Assembly (NCBI RefSeq): GCF_047663525.1
Contig: NC_092604.1
Location: 10,122,001 to 10,186,000 of the forward strand
Origin: Anas platyrhynchos
Lineage: Eukaryota > Chordata > Aves > Anseriformes > Anatidae
Reading direction: 5' to 3'
DNA length: 64,000 nucleotides
The first letter of the stretch is position 1; each line of letters starts with the position of its first letter. Below are positions 1-11,496 of the stretch, piece by piece. Position numbers and translations under genes: made by a program. Under the pieces are notes generated by a model, which was given only the letters and a program-made list of their open reading frames with translations, did not search any database and had not been told where the DNA came from.

Positions 1-119
1 TTCCTCTAAGGCAGGTTAGTTGAAAACTAGGACTGTCCACAGTAAAGAGTACCAAAGCACAGGTAACCTCTGTTACAGGCCAGCAAAGCAAACAGTGCCA
101 ATTTTCCAGCCTGCTCTCT
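1..119 (-). other. AIF1L: AIF1L 3' UTR, truncated by the window edge
   Basis: Sequence downstream of the AIF1L stop codon (120-122, read on minus). No AATAAA on the minus strand is seen before the left edge, so the poly(A) site lies outside the window. Confidence 0.6.
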
Positions 120-3100
120 TCAAGGGAGGCTGGCTATGTCTCTCTCGGGAGGTGGACCAGAAGGTTTTGGGTTGCTTTCATTGGCTTTTCCTTCAAACAT
201 CATAACCCTGCAAAACACAACAGATAATACAGGTTAAAAAAAAAAAAAAAAAAAGCAGGTGCATCTTCACTCATCACAGGGGGGTGGGATTATCTTATTT
301 GCTGAAAAATAGCATCTGCCTTCTATACAATGGGCATCTGATAATTAACAGAGGACAGAAAGCCAACAGAGGGCAGTGCTGCCAGCTCAGCAGGCAGCTT
401 TGCCTTTCCAGCAGCTTCCAGGAGTGCGTTCCCAGAGCCTCTGCCCGTTTCCCTCTCAGAGCCCAGAGGATTAGCACATTTTATTTAGACAGCCACTTCC
501 GAAATCCCTTGGGCACACACTGCATGCCAAGTGCTCCTGATGCGTCAAAACAAACACCAGCCCTGGCCCACCTTGTGTATAACCATACAGCACAACACTC
601 GGAAGCCAAATCAAGCAAGCAACAGCAATTACAGCCAGGAGAGAGGGCAGAGACGAGGAGCAAGGCAGCAGCTAGAAGAATCCCAAGCATTTTGCAACCA
701 CCAGCGCTGTCTTCCTCCCTGAGGACTGCAGCTACGCTGGGAATGCCAGCTGCCACGCCGGATCAAAGGACTGCGCTGCTCTCGGGACGAGTTTTACATT
801 TCTGCTCCTGCTCCAAACAGAGTCCAAGAGACAAAGGGGCATCTGTTTGTCAGCAAAAGAAGGGACCCATCTGTGAAAGCTACTGCAGCTGGGAGGAAGG
901 ATGGATGATAAGGGACAGGCTGCAGGCTCAGCCTGCTTCAATGGAGAGAGCGGCAAGGGTGTCAGAAGTGCGTGCGCTTGGAAGTGGAGCATCCCAACAT
1001 GCAGACAGAGCACTCAGTGGGGAAAAGGAGAGACCACCAGCAAGCACGTACCAGCTCGGAGGGAACAAGCTCCAGTATCCTTCCTCCCAACCTGGGAGAA
1101 AGCTGGCTGCCTTTCTAAAGCTGCCTTCAGAAAGGGGCAAGCGGGATGGAGAGGAGCAGCTCCTATTCACGGCGGTAACAAACAAAAGCAGGGCCAGCCC
1201 CTGTGGCTGTGAAAGGAAAAGCCAGGCTTCAATGGGGCAGAGATGGAGCCAAGAGAACCCACCCCGCTAGCAGCAGGAGCCAAGCAAGTGTTGGGAAGCC
1301 ATTTGGTACAGCAGGACTCTCGGAGCCCTGTCAGGAGGGCAGAGGCAGCCGTGAGAGGCGAGTGCTGGCAGCCAGGAACACAAAACCCTTCCCAGCACAC
1401 GCCAGCTGTTTGAGGCACATCTCCTCTCCACATACTGCCCAGCTCTCCAAAACGGGGCAGGAGGGAGCATCCTGTGGGCAACAGGAACCAGCACGGCTGG
1501 GGTTTGCAGGATCACCGTTCCCTGCTCAAGTCCTGCCTCCCGTGGCGTGAGGGTCCTCCTGTCACCTCCAGGCCCAGGGGACACGCACAGCTCCACCTCC
1601 ACCAGGCAGGGCAGCTGCTGCCCTTCCAGCTCCCCCAGCACGCTGCTCGCTTCCAGCCTCTCCCCCGTCCCCTCCCAAGGGCACTCACAGCTTCAGTACA
1701 GCTGAGCGCTTGCCAAGCATCACGTTGACGAAGTCCTGGTAGGAAATGGTCTCGCTAACCCCGCCGGTCACCTCAGAGATCATCTTCTTCAGCTCCAGGT
1801 GGGTCTTCGGAGCCCCCATCTTCTCCATCATCCTTTTGACAGACATCAGATCTGCAAGAGCAAGGCGTTGGTGCTGTGGCAAGGGGACCACACTGAGCCC
1901 AGACCAACCCTGGGGGCACAGGCTGGAGTTCCCAACTCAGACCCTCGCTTTTGGACCCTCCCAAAACTGATGGCACGAAGCTGCCAGCTGAAAGCAGAGA
2001 GAAGCCCCCAGCAGAGCCCACTGCCGTACTGGCAGTGAGGAGCATCGCTTCCTATTTGTGCAGCTCGAGAATAAAAGCACCATGCGCTGCAGAGAAGGGA
2101 CAACTCCCAAAGTGATCCAAAGGCACACAGGGACACTGCTGCTGAGCTCAGAACGGTGCCAAGAATCACAAGGACGAGGAGGGGGGAGGAAAACAACACC
2201 GGGGTTAAAGCTGGAGACAAACAGGCTCTGGGAGCAGGCACCCCTGCCCATCGCCACAGGCCATTTCCTTCCATTGCTCGCACTGTGCCGCCAGGACCTG
2301 CGGCCCCTTCCCTCCCGGAAAGGCTTTGCAGCCCGGAGCCAGGCTCCTCCAGCTCCCCACAGGTTCAATTTCAGCTCAAGGACTGGTGGAGGAGGGGAAT
2401 GAGGCAGGAGCCTCCTGCAAGGGCACAGCATGCAAGCGCCTGCACTTAGGCGTCTGCTCCAGGCCTGGAGAAACCTGTATTTTTACCTAACTGGTGCTTT
2501 CCAGCCCCAAAGCAGGGCCATTCTGCTGGGCCCGACTCACACCCAGTTCCCATTTTCCCCTCTGCTCCCTTCCCCCCACAGGGAAGAGATTCCCTGCACT
2601 GGAATTGCTCGTGGCTTTACACAGCTTCTGCCTCAAGCCAGGCAGAACTCAGGGAACTCCAAGCCTGCATTTCCTCTGGAAATGCTGACGATTGGAACAG
2701 AAAGAAGCAGAGAGTCAGGAGGAAAACAGGACCAAGAAGAGCTCAGATCCTGAAGCAGGTGAGGAGAGACTGAGAAAGTGGAGGGGCAGGGGCTGGAGAG
2801 CCAGGAAGCCCCTGGCTGGGTTTCAGGAGCCCAGCAAGGCCAGACCCAGGAGCAGCCCATGTATTTTTCCTCCTCAGCAATGCAGAGGGGAGCAGCAGAC
2901 ACCATCCCAGCAGGCAGTCACTCCTGCAGCCCAGTAACAGCGTCCCTGCGTCACTCACCGATCTCGCCTTGGTTGTTCAGGTCAAACTCCATGTACTTCT
3001 CTGGAACAGACACAGAAACAAGTTAGCAGGTCAGAGCTGCTCCAGCAGGGAGACAGAGCAGGGGGCACGCAGGGCTTTGGAGCTCTGCCTGAGCGGAGCA

Positions 3101-6100
3101 GGGAAACAGAAGGTTTGGGGATATGACTGATACACTGCAGAACGCAAACAGCTCAGGGGGAGACAGTCTCAAGACCTGGTTTTAACACCCCTGTCTCAAG
3201 TCCAGGGCTCCACAGTTAAGTGCTCTTTAATTGTGGCCGCTTTTCAATTGAGCTGAAAGAAAACACTGGCATGAGAACAAGTTATCAGCTAGCCATGAGA
3301 AGCGTTAAAAGGCTTCCAGCCAGAAAAACAAAGCTCTGGAACAGCCTCCCAGAAGGAGTAGCAAGAAAAGCAAAACCCTGAGCACTCCCAAGACAAAAGC
3401 TTGATCGGATTAGGAGGGGGATTAGGTGACGTGGTTGCCTGCAATAGTGAGGGACAAACCCCGCAGCCCTCCCAGCGCCGTGCTGTGCTCCCAGAGCAAC
3501 ACCTGCCAGCGGGGATGCTCGAGGACCACGTCGAGAGGGTGAGGCCAAGAACACGCCAGGGAGCAGTGACACTGGAGCAGGCTGTTTGCCCTTCCAAACC
3601 AGGCGGCTCCAGCATCCTCAGAGAAAGGCAGAAGCTGCTCAGACAGCCTGGATAGCATTGCAGGATGGAAAGCTGGCGTGCCGTAACAGCCAGAGCACTG
3701 CTCTGAGCCAGGAAATCAGGATTTTAGTCCTGGGCAGCTTCTGATCTTTCAGAGGCACACCTGTGCTTCCTACCCCCCCGGCTAGCTGTTCCCCATTTAG
3801 CACATAAGCTCTTCAGGCAAGGATTTGTCTTACAGACCATGCGGCTCCTTGTGCCACAGGGGGGCCCCCACCTTAACCTCAATTCTGCTAAATGGAGAGA
3901 GCAAGATGCCTGCTGCCACCAGCCATCCGTACACAGCTGGAGAAATCTCCACTTGCCCTGCAGTTAGCACTCAATCCCCAGCAGAGCCTCCGAGGGCTCA
4001 AATTAAGTGAGAGCTCCCAGGCTGCAACTTCCCCCAAAGGGAAAGAGCCCTTTGCTCCGGGAACACCAGCAAGCAGACGAGCGTGCACTGAGAAGTGGCA
4101 GGCTAATTTCAGGAGCCGAAGGGAAGAAGGGATATTTCACACATCAGAGCGCGCCCCAGGACTCGTGCTTCTGAAGGAAGGAGCTGGGTAAGCTGAAGTG
4201 AAGGGCAGCCACGGACAGGAGGCAGAGGCATGAATTTACCTGGGTCTCAGCTGTGGATTGCTGTCAGGAGCTCAACACCACAGCTCTACAGGAGTACCAG
4301 GCACAAGCCAAAGCTGTGCTTGCTCCAGGCAGCAACAAGGATCCCCCTTGAGCATTAAGCAACCATCCCTAGATGAAATCGGGGCTGTCACGCATCTGTT
4401 TAGGGGCTGAAGTGATGCTGGATGCCCGCCAGGCTCTGCCCCACTGCAATGACCTTGTGCAAATGAACTTCCACCTCCCCAGGCAGGGGTCGGGATCCCC
4501 AGCGTGCGCCCAGGGACACACACCCTGCTCCGCAGCGCCTGTGCCCTGCACGTGTTTTCCTTTCTCCTCAGCTGACGCTGAGCCAGGAGCGTGGAGAACA
4601 GAGGCAGCTTTACATCACCGTGCGCTCAGCCTCGGCTCACACACCCGTGCTTCCCTCCCACCCCAGCTGCAGGGATCTGGGGGGGCAAAGCCATGCCTCA
4701 TCCCTCCCCTCACGACTGCATTGACACAAGCACGGAGCGTGCAGGGGCTCCCAGGGCTCTCTGTGGGGAGGGTGGCGGAGAAGAAACACTCCCCCCATCA
4801 CCACACAATGAGCCGATTGTCGGAGGAGCCGGAGGAGGCGTTGGGAGAGTGGGACAGGCCACGGAGGCAAGCTCCCGAGGCAGCAGGAGGAGATGCCAGG
4901 GGCTCTTATTACAGGGAACTCTGCGCCTTGCGACCCTACGGCTGCAGTGTTTGAGGAGCCCCGGTTGGGATGGGAAAATAACGCAGGGCTGCAGCCAGAA
5001 GTCAAAGCCACACAAGAAGTCAACAGAAAGAAGGATGGGGGAGCACAGGAGGCTCCTAGCAGGGTAAAGGAGCGCTAAGCCCCAGCCAGCTTCCTCCATG
5101 CTGCACTGCGAAGCCAAAATTCACAGGGCAATAGCAGGCAATGCCTGAAATGGAAGCGGGGTCAGGCTTTATTTGGCTAGAGCCAGGCTGAGGACAAACC
5201 TTGAGGGCACCGTGACGCAGGAGGCATGCTTCCTCAGAGGCCGTGGGGGAAGTGACTGCCTTCAGCCACTGCTCGGAAAGAAACTGGCTGCACCCGGAGC
5301 AGCCCTGCTGAATCCTGGCCTTTAACTACTCAGGGACAAGCTCTGAACACCGAAACCAAGCTTTTGAGCTGTTTCTGTCCCTCTGCCACCACGTGGCCCA
5401 AATTTATGCCCCAGTCTGGAGCCAGACCTGGTTGGGACAGGACTACACAGGTCAGTGCTGCTGGCTCCGGTACTGAGGGGTTTGGGAAGGACCAGGGCAG
5501 GCTGCAGAAAATTCTGGAGAGAAAAAGGGCCTCAGCTCCTTCAGGAAGGATTTGAGACCTCTGCTCTGTGGGCAGAGGTCCTCCTACTCACTGGAAAAAA
5601 GTCCAGCTACTGCATTGTGCATTATACCAGCCAGCTTGTCTAGGTACTGAGACAGAAACTTCCCTCCTTCGCTGCTCCCGGGGGGGGCTCTGCCCACGCA
5701 GCAGGTTTTGCAGCAATAGCAGCCTCCAGGCAGGATGTCTGCATGCTGATGTCCCTGCCCTGCAAGAGGGGGAAGCGCAAAGGCTCAGGTGGGAAAACCA
5801 CCCCTGGGGAGTTTCATCAAGTTCCACAAGCAAGGGAAAGGTTTCTGTCTCGGCTCCGTCCCGTATGACTTACTCAGCAGAAAACTTCAGGCTGGTAAGA
5901 AGTTAAGTGCTGAGGGAAATAACGTGTCCAGAGCGACCAGGCTGCCTGACCACCAGCTCTCACCTTTGAACACCGCCAGCTTCTCCTCCAGGTCTTCTTC
6001 ATCACTGAACTTCGGGTCACAGAGGAATTCCTAAAACAGTAAAAGTATTCCCGAGGTTAAAGAAAGGAAACAGCGTTACCCAGACCACCTACCCAAATCC

Positions 6101-9100
6101 CAGAGGGCCATATCTACTCCTCAGTGCCAGGAGACTTCCAATGGGTCAAACCCCACCAGGCCTCAATAACTGCATGACACCCCCCGGCACCCCTCCTTGC
6201 TCACCCGAGGTTTCAGCCCCCCAACCTCTGCTCAAGCATGCCCAGCACAAGGGCCAGGCACCCAAACCCACCAAGGACTCCTATTCCTTGCAAAAAGCAC
6301 TCATTTCAGAGACTTTAAACTCTCAGGTGAACTCAGGGCTGGCAAATAGAGCAGGCAAAGTTTGTAGGATGTCATACAGCCAGGAGAGGACAGGTATTTT
6401 GTATTTTGAGGGAAGGGGCAGGGCTCCCCCTTTCTCAGACTATCTGTCCATTCCTCCCATCGCTCTGCTCAGGCTGGGGAGGAAATCCCAGGTCAGTTTT
6501 GGTCACTTGTTCCTAACTCCACCTCAAAACCCATCAGGTACCCATGAGAACGGAGCTTGCAGGGTCAGCCTCGCCACTGTACCCTGCCAGCAGCACCCTT
6601 GCAGCCAGCAGCAGCAGGTCTGGGTCCTGCCCCTGCCCTCCCACACCTCCCAGCCCCGCGCAGTGCAACGCCTCGGTCTGTGCTCAGCAACAACACCGCA
6701 TTCTTCAGCGCAGAAATCATTAACATCTGCACAGCTCAGGCACTGCTTGTCCGGCACAAAACCCCTCCGGGGGCTGCGGTGGAGAGGGCTGAGGCTGCTT
6801 CCTGCTCAGTGCCTTTGTTTCTCACCAGCTATTTGTGCTCACAAAGGCAGGATGGGGTCCCCAGGAGATGAGGATCTCCGGCACTGGTAGTACTGGGGCA
6901 GCACCACTTACTGGTAATGAGACCACCCGCAGCCCACCCTTCACCAAATCCTTTCTGTGCAGCCAAGCCAAGGTAGGAAGCCCACCTGGACACAAGTGTC
7001 AGCCCCTCCTGACGGGCCACCAGAGACCCCCCCCAAGTAAACTGGCATGACACAGGCTTCCCTTGTCACCACGGGCACCAACTCAAGCTGAGAGCCGTGG
7101 GGAGAAGCAATGTTCCCAGTTCCTTCTTTCACTCTCCTTGGTGAACTCGCTTTCCTTTATCTCAGCTCTTTCTACCCAGGGGTATCAAGTGCCAGCCCTG
7201 CACAAAGGCACAATTGGGCTTTGAGGCCGGGGCTCAGCCAGCCGCAGAAGTCACCGGAGAGCAGAGTCGCGTTACCTACCGCCACTGCAAAGGGAACTTG
7301 CCAAATCCCACTGAGCACCAGAACTGAGCCAGAACATCACCAGGTCGTGGCCTCATTCTCACCCCACAAAAACAGCAGAGAGCTGCAGGACAGGGGACAG
7401 GAGAGCAGAAGGGAAGGCTGCACCCATGCGGGATGGCTGGGGACACGTGCCCGGGGTCTGGCAGCACGGTGCAGAGCAGGAGGGGTGACACCGGGCACGC
7501 ACCCAGCACCCAGACCCCCTGCACCTCACCCACAGGAGCTGCAGCTGCTCCGAGCTGAAGGAAGCAGCAGGGGGATGTATTTCAAAGGCCATTCCACCCT
7601 GGCATTGTATGCGAGCTGCCCTGCGATAAGGCCAGCGCTCACAGGAACGCGCAGGAATGCGGTCCCCAGGGCCTGTGACTCAGCCACTGCCCAAGCGGCC
7701 GAAGGTCCTCCCAGAGCCCTTTCTTTGCTAATGCTCCCATTTTAAGGGGCTTGTTCTATAATAAGAACTGCTTAAAAATAAGCCCCGGCCTCTCCCCTGC
7801 TTCTTCTCTTTCTTGGAGAAAGAGACTTTTCCAGGCCAACAAATGCAGCTACGCGATTCTCAGCTACCTGTAAAACAACCTGAGCAAAGGAGACCCTTCC
7901 TCACCCCCCTAAAGGGCTCTGATGGGGGGACCAGGCTCTGGTCAGGCTGTTTAGGTGCCCGAGGGCAGCCGCCCAGCCTGCAGAGGCTGTGAAGTGGCTG
8001 AGGGATGTCCGTGCCTGCCCTGGGTGCAAGAAGCAGGCACCTGTTCTCCCGCAGGCTGAGCTCCCTGCAGCCCCGTGCGTTAGAGGGTAAAGCCAGGTTG
8101 AAACTAATCTGTGCTGGATTACGCTCACCACCTTGATGCACGAGGCAGAGCAATGTGATCGCCGCTCCCCAGGAAGGGAGGGAATGGCCAAGAGGGGTTC
8201 CCAGAGGAGAGCTTCAGGCTGGAAATGAAAATTCAATCCTGGGCTCAGCTGTCTTGGAGCAGCGTGTGTGCACTCTGGACATTTGCTGCCAAACACCCGC
8301 ATCCCACAGAGCTCAGGGGGAGAAAGCGGCCAGGAAAACAGGGCTGGGAAGGAGCTGGATGTTGGGATGAGACAACGAGATGACACCCGATAGGAATGTG
8401 GGCTGTGGGATTAGTTTTCACTCTGAGTATTTTATTAGTTTGCAGTCCTGGGGCTTGTCAGGGCTTAGGAAACCCCCTCCCAGGCTCCAGGCACGCTGTC
8501 AACCTGGGTCCGTGCATCAGCTCGGTGTCGGAGGGAGGTGGGAGCTGTTTCACCCCATGGCTGCTCCCAGCAGCAGGTACAGCACACCCCTTTTCTCCCA
8601 ACCCAAGGGGAAGCTGTCCCCTGTAGGGACACTTCGGGCCCATTCACCTCCCCTCTGTGGGGCCCTATCCCACCTGCTCCGAGCAGCCTGTTTGAAAAGC
8701 CCCTTTTTAGCCAAGTGCTCCCATTCTACGGCAGCACCTCCTGGTTTCTAATCACCTAATTCCCTCCCCAGTGACCTACATAGCCTCCACCTCGGCTGTC
8801 TCACCCCGCTGGGCGTGCATACCAACACTTTTTGCTGCCCTGTTAACACAAGGACAAGGAGCCCACCACCTCCTCAGGGCTCCCGTCTTGTGTGCCTCTG
8901 ATTTCTCCACCTGGAGCACCACGAGGCCACCAGCTGTACCACCAAGGGCTCACCAAACCCACCAAGAAGTGACCCTAGAAGCCCCATAATTGATAGTTTT
9001 GAGGTTAAAGCCTTTTTTTCACCCCCTGAACAACTCTTAACCAGGAGGGTCACCAACAGAGCCACCTCCATGAGCCAGGCTGGACGTGCAGCGGGGGCAG

Positions 9101-9724
9101 GCAGCCCGGACCCCTTTGCTCTGTGCCAGGAGTCACCGATCCCCTGCCCAAGGCTGGGGGACACCCAAGAGCCCCGTGTTCCCTTGTGTGTTCACGGGTC
9201 CTGCTGTGGCTGAAGAGCAGAGCGAGTCTGGAGAGCTCCTGGCTCCTGAGAGGGGAACTTGAGGCAGTGGACACGGCAAAGAGGAGGGCGAAGCCCTTTG
9301 GGAGAACAAGGGCACCCATTCTTGCTGGGGTGCCTTCCCCAGGGGAATTCCACAGCACCCAGCCCCACAGGCACGCAGAACTGCCTGGACAGCACCGCAT
9401 GGAGCTGGAGGAGCGGGCAGAGGGGACACAGACCCCCAAAATCCCCCAAGCACAGTGGACGCAGGCCCCCCAAACCCCCCATACACCTCCCTCACCCCAC
9501 ACCCAACACCCCCCGAGCGGGGGGGGGGGGGAACACCTACCCCTTACAGAGCGGGCACCCCACTCACTCCCCCTCGCCCCCCTTCACCTTCCTCGCCCCC
9601 CTTCACCTTCCTCACCCTCCTCTCCCTCTCCCCGACCCCTCCCCACCTTGTTGATCTCCTCCAGCCGCCCGTCCTGAGGCGCCCTCCTCAGCCCCCCGCC
9701 GCTCGGCCGGCGCGGAGCCGCCAT
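120..9724 (-). CDS. AIF1L: AIF1L, allograft inflammatory factor 1-like (EF-hand, actin-binding), 5 coding exons
   Basis: Coding exons, 5' to 3' on minus: 9647..9724, 5964..6030, 2959..3000, 1689..1851, 120..207. All introns are GT-AG with matching phases, giving 438 nt and 145 aa. The family (AIF1/Iba1) consists of small cytoplasmic EF-hand proteins that bind and bundle F-actin. The 42-nt exon encodes [14 protein letters not shown], which with the following D forms EF-hand loop 1. The 163-nt exon carries [20 protein letters not shown] and a degenerate second EF hand ending GKRSAVLKL. The last exon ends [11 protein letters not shown], the typical AIF1L tail that separates it from AIF1. The start is the first ATG of the GC-rich 5' exon ([11 protein letters not shown]...RLEEINK). 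This exon lacks the N-terminal helix sequence I remember from mammalian AIF1L, so residues 1-20 are the least certain part. Introns hold no other recognisable gene. Confidence 0.93.
236..254. repeat. poly(A)/poly(T) run of 19 nt
   Basis: Uninterrupted A run on plus, 28 bp inside AIF1L intron 4 from its acceptor. On the transcribed strand it is a T run upstream of the last exon's 3' splice site and may form part of its polypyrimidine tract. It is also a candidate length-polymorphic site. Confidence 0.8.
3290..3560 (+). mobile_element. possible degenerate CR1-like LINE 3' fragment
   Basis: Within AIF1L intron 3. The stretch includes ctctggaacagcctcccaga (3342-3361) and ggtgacgtggttgcctgcaa (3425-3444). 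These resemble the 3' end of amniote CR1 LINEs as I remember them. There is no open reading frame and no target-site duplication that I could see. The call rests on resemblance only. Confidence 0.35.
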
Positions 9725-9800
9725 CTCACAGAGCCGCCCCGCGCCCGCCGCCGCCTTAAGTAGGGCCGGGCCGGGCCCCCGCCCCCGCCCTTAACCCCTT
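9725..9800 (-). promoter_or_regulatory. AIF1L: AIF1L promoter, GC boxes and TATA-like element
   Basis: Immediately upstream of the AIF1L start exon. Read on minus it holds two overlapping GC boxes (GGGCGGGGGCGGGG, about 9776-9790) and a weak TATA-like TACTTAAGG (9753-9761). The flanking 9540-9800 stretch is rich in CpG. The transcription start is not fixed by the sequence. Confidence 0.55.
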
Positions 9801-10020
9801 CTATCCCCCCCAAGGGTCACCTCAGGCTTTTTTCCCCTTGGGGAAGCCAGCCCTGTACCCGGGGGGGGGTCTCCGTGGTGTCGGGGAGCCGACGGCTGCG
9901 GCCCCGACGGGCGGGACGTGGTCGGGGGGCTGCTCCTCAGCGGTCCTGGGGGGGCACCCGAAGCCCCTCGGGGCTCCCTGGAGGCGTCCTGCAGTGGGGT
10001 CGGGGGGTGTCAGTGCTCCC

Positions 10021-10160
10021 TGGGGGTGGTATTTTGTTTTAGGGGGCGTTATTCTGTTTTAAGGGGCGTTATTCTGGCCCTGGGGGTCATTACTCTGCCA
10101 AGGGGGGTCGTTATTCTGGCCCAGGAGGTGTTATTTCTACCCCAGGGGTGTTATTCCAGC
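10021..10160. repeat. minisatellite, about 7 copies of a 17-22 bp G-rich/GTTATTCTG unit
   Basis: Consecutive units start with G runs and continue with variants of GTTATTCTG followed by a T- or C-rich end (for example 10042-10062, 10063-10080, 10102-10123). Units differ by a few substitutions, so this is an imperfect array. It sits about 300 bp upstream of the AIF1L start exon. Confidence 0.8.
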
Positions 10161-10162
10161 CG

Positions 10163-10193
10163 AATAAAATAAATAAATAAATAAAATAAATAA
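10163..10193. repeat. AAATA/AATA microsatellite
   Basis: Alternating AAATA and AATA units directly abutting the minisatellite. The AATAAA strings here are on plus and are repeat sequence, so they cannot serve the leftward genes on either side. Confidence 0.85.
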
Positions 10194-10385
10194 GCTGTTG
10201 TCTGAGAAGCCCAACTGGGGGCAACCCAGTGCTTCAGGAGCCCCAGCACCCCAGCTCAGCTGCGCTGAAAGCCAGCACGGGCCCAGCCTGCAGTCCTCCC
10301 GCTGTCTCACACGCAGGTGGATGGGCAGCTGTGTGCTATATTCGGGATTTTTAGCGGATACAGCTCTAGGCAGGCGTCACCAGCT

Positions 10386-10430
10386 AAAAAAATAAAAAAA
10401 TAAATAAAAAAAAAAAATTAAAAAAAAAAA
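10386..10430. repeat. A-rich low-complexity tract
   Basis: About 45 nt made almost entirely of A with scattered T. It may be a decayed poly(A) tail of a retroposon, but no body is recognisable upstream. Confidence 0.75.
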
Positions 10431-11496
10431 TCAGTTCCAGGAAGAGCAGGAGGGAGGATGCTGCGTTTTCAGCAGCAGGCGCGAGGCAGAGGCTTGACAT
10501 TTCTGTTGTGTGTGATGATCATGGCGTGTAATTGTCTTCCCAGGGAGGTGGTGAGCGGCTGCGGCTCCCTGCCTCTCGGCCCAGCCGCCTCACGCTGCTC
10601 TCGCTGCCTCCTGGCTTTGCTTTTGCAGAGCTGGCAGCGGGCTGTAGGAGAGGAGCCCCCACCACTGCCCTCCTGCAGCTCGGGCACCCCAACTCAGCTT
10701 TTGTGCAGGTAGGAGGGAGATAGGTTTGCTCGGGTAGGAAAATCCCTTCCAGAGCCCTGGACCCACAGGAGATGGCACAGAGAGAAGGTCTGTGGCAGCG
10801 GTTTTACAAAGAGCGTTACACAAGACTTTAGCAAGCCTGGTTTCCAGCACCGTGAGTGGAAGAGCACAGGTAAAGCGAGTTAAAAAGTGAACTGTGCTCC
10901 AGCCGGGGGACTCGCTTCTGACCTTACAGGCGTGACTTTGCTGTGCCAGCACCACCAGTGCAAGGGGGGGGAGCTGAACCTAGCTCCACTGCCTGCCCAG
11001 TCCCATCGAGCAGCCCACGCATGGCAGGGTGAACCACCCGGATGCCTTTCCTTTACAGGCAACACAGCCACTGACCTCCGTGCCATGCAGTGGGAGGGAC
11101 ACCAGCAGGCACTGGCCGTGTCCAGCTGCTCCCCATCCGGCACCAACAGCAGGATGCAACAGGCAGAGGATGCCCCCATCTGCCAGGTTAAGGGCCCGGC
11201 TTTGCTTCTGCTCAGCCCCACTTTTGCTCTCCCTGCTGTGAGCTCCCTGCTCTGGGGAAGCCAGCAAGCTGTGTGCCCTCCCGAGAGCTCAGGATGCTGA
11301 GGATCACTCGGGATGCTGAGACTGAACCAGTGTGGGTGAGTACCCGGGGGTGATATTGTACCGAGGGCAACATGCAGAGCAGCAGGAGGGAGCGATGCTG
11401 GTGAGGGCAGGTGTCCTTTGCTCTGCCAGTCCCTATTGCAGGGGGGCACAGAGGTGACCGGGGGGGGGGGGTGTCGGGGCAGCAGCCAGCGCCCTG

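Larger units (their letters stand above)
9801..11496. other. LAMC3-AIF1L intergenic region, probably including the LAMC3 3' UTR
   Basis: About 1.7 kb between the LAMC3 stop codon and the AIF1L promoter, both genes being transcribed leftward. I see no coding exon. There is no canonical AATAAA or ATTAAA on the minus strand here, so the LAMC3 poly(A) site is unresolved. The interval contains a 21-bp minisatellite, an AAATA microsatellite and an A-rich tract, listed separately. Confidence 0.6.

Noticed and set aside
284-1270. 328-codon plus-strand open frame in AIF1L intron 4
   Set aside because: No domain, antisense to an intron with correct AIF1L splice sites on both sides.
10163-10193. AATAAA strings on plus as a poly(A) signal
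   Set aside because: They belong to an AAATA microsatellite, and no plus-strand gene ends here.
10498-10570. CR1-like string (cttcccagggaggtggtgag)
   Set aside because: Only about 25 bp of similarity to a CR1 consensus remembered imperfectly; too short to call.
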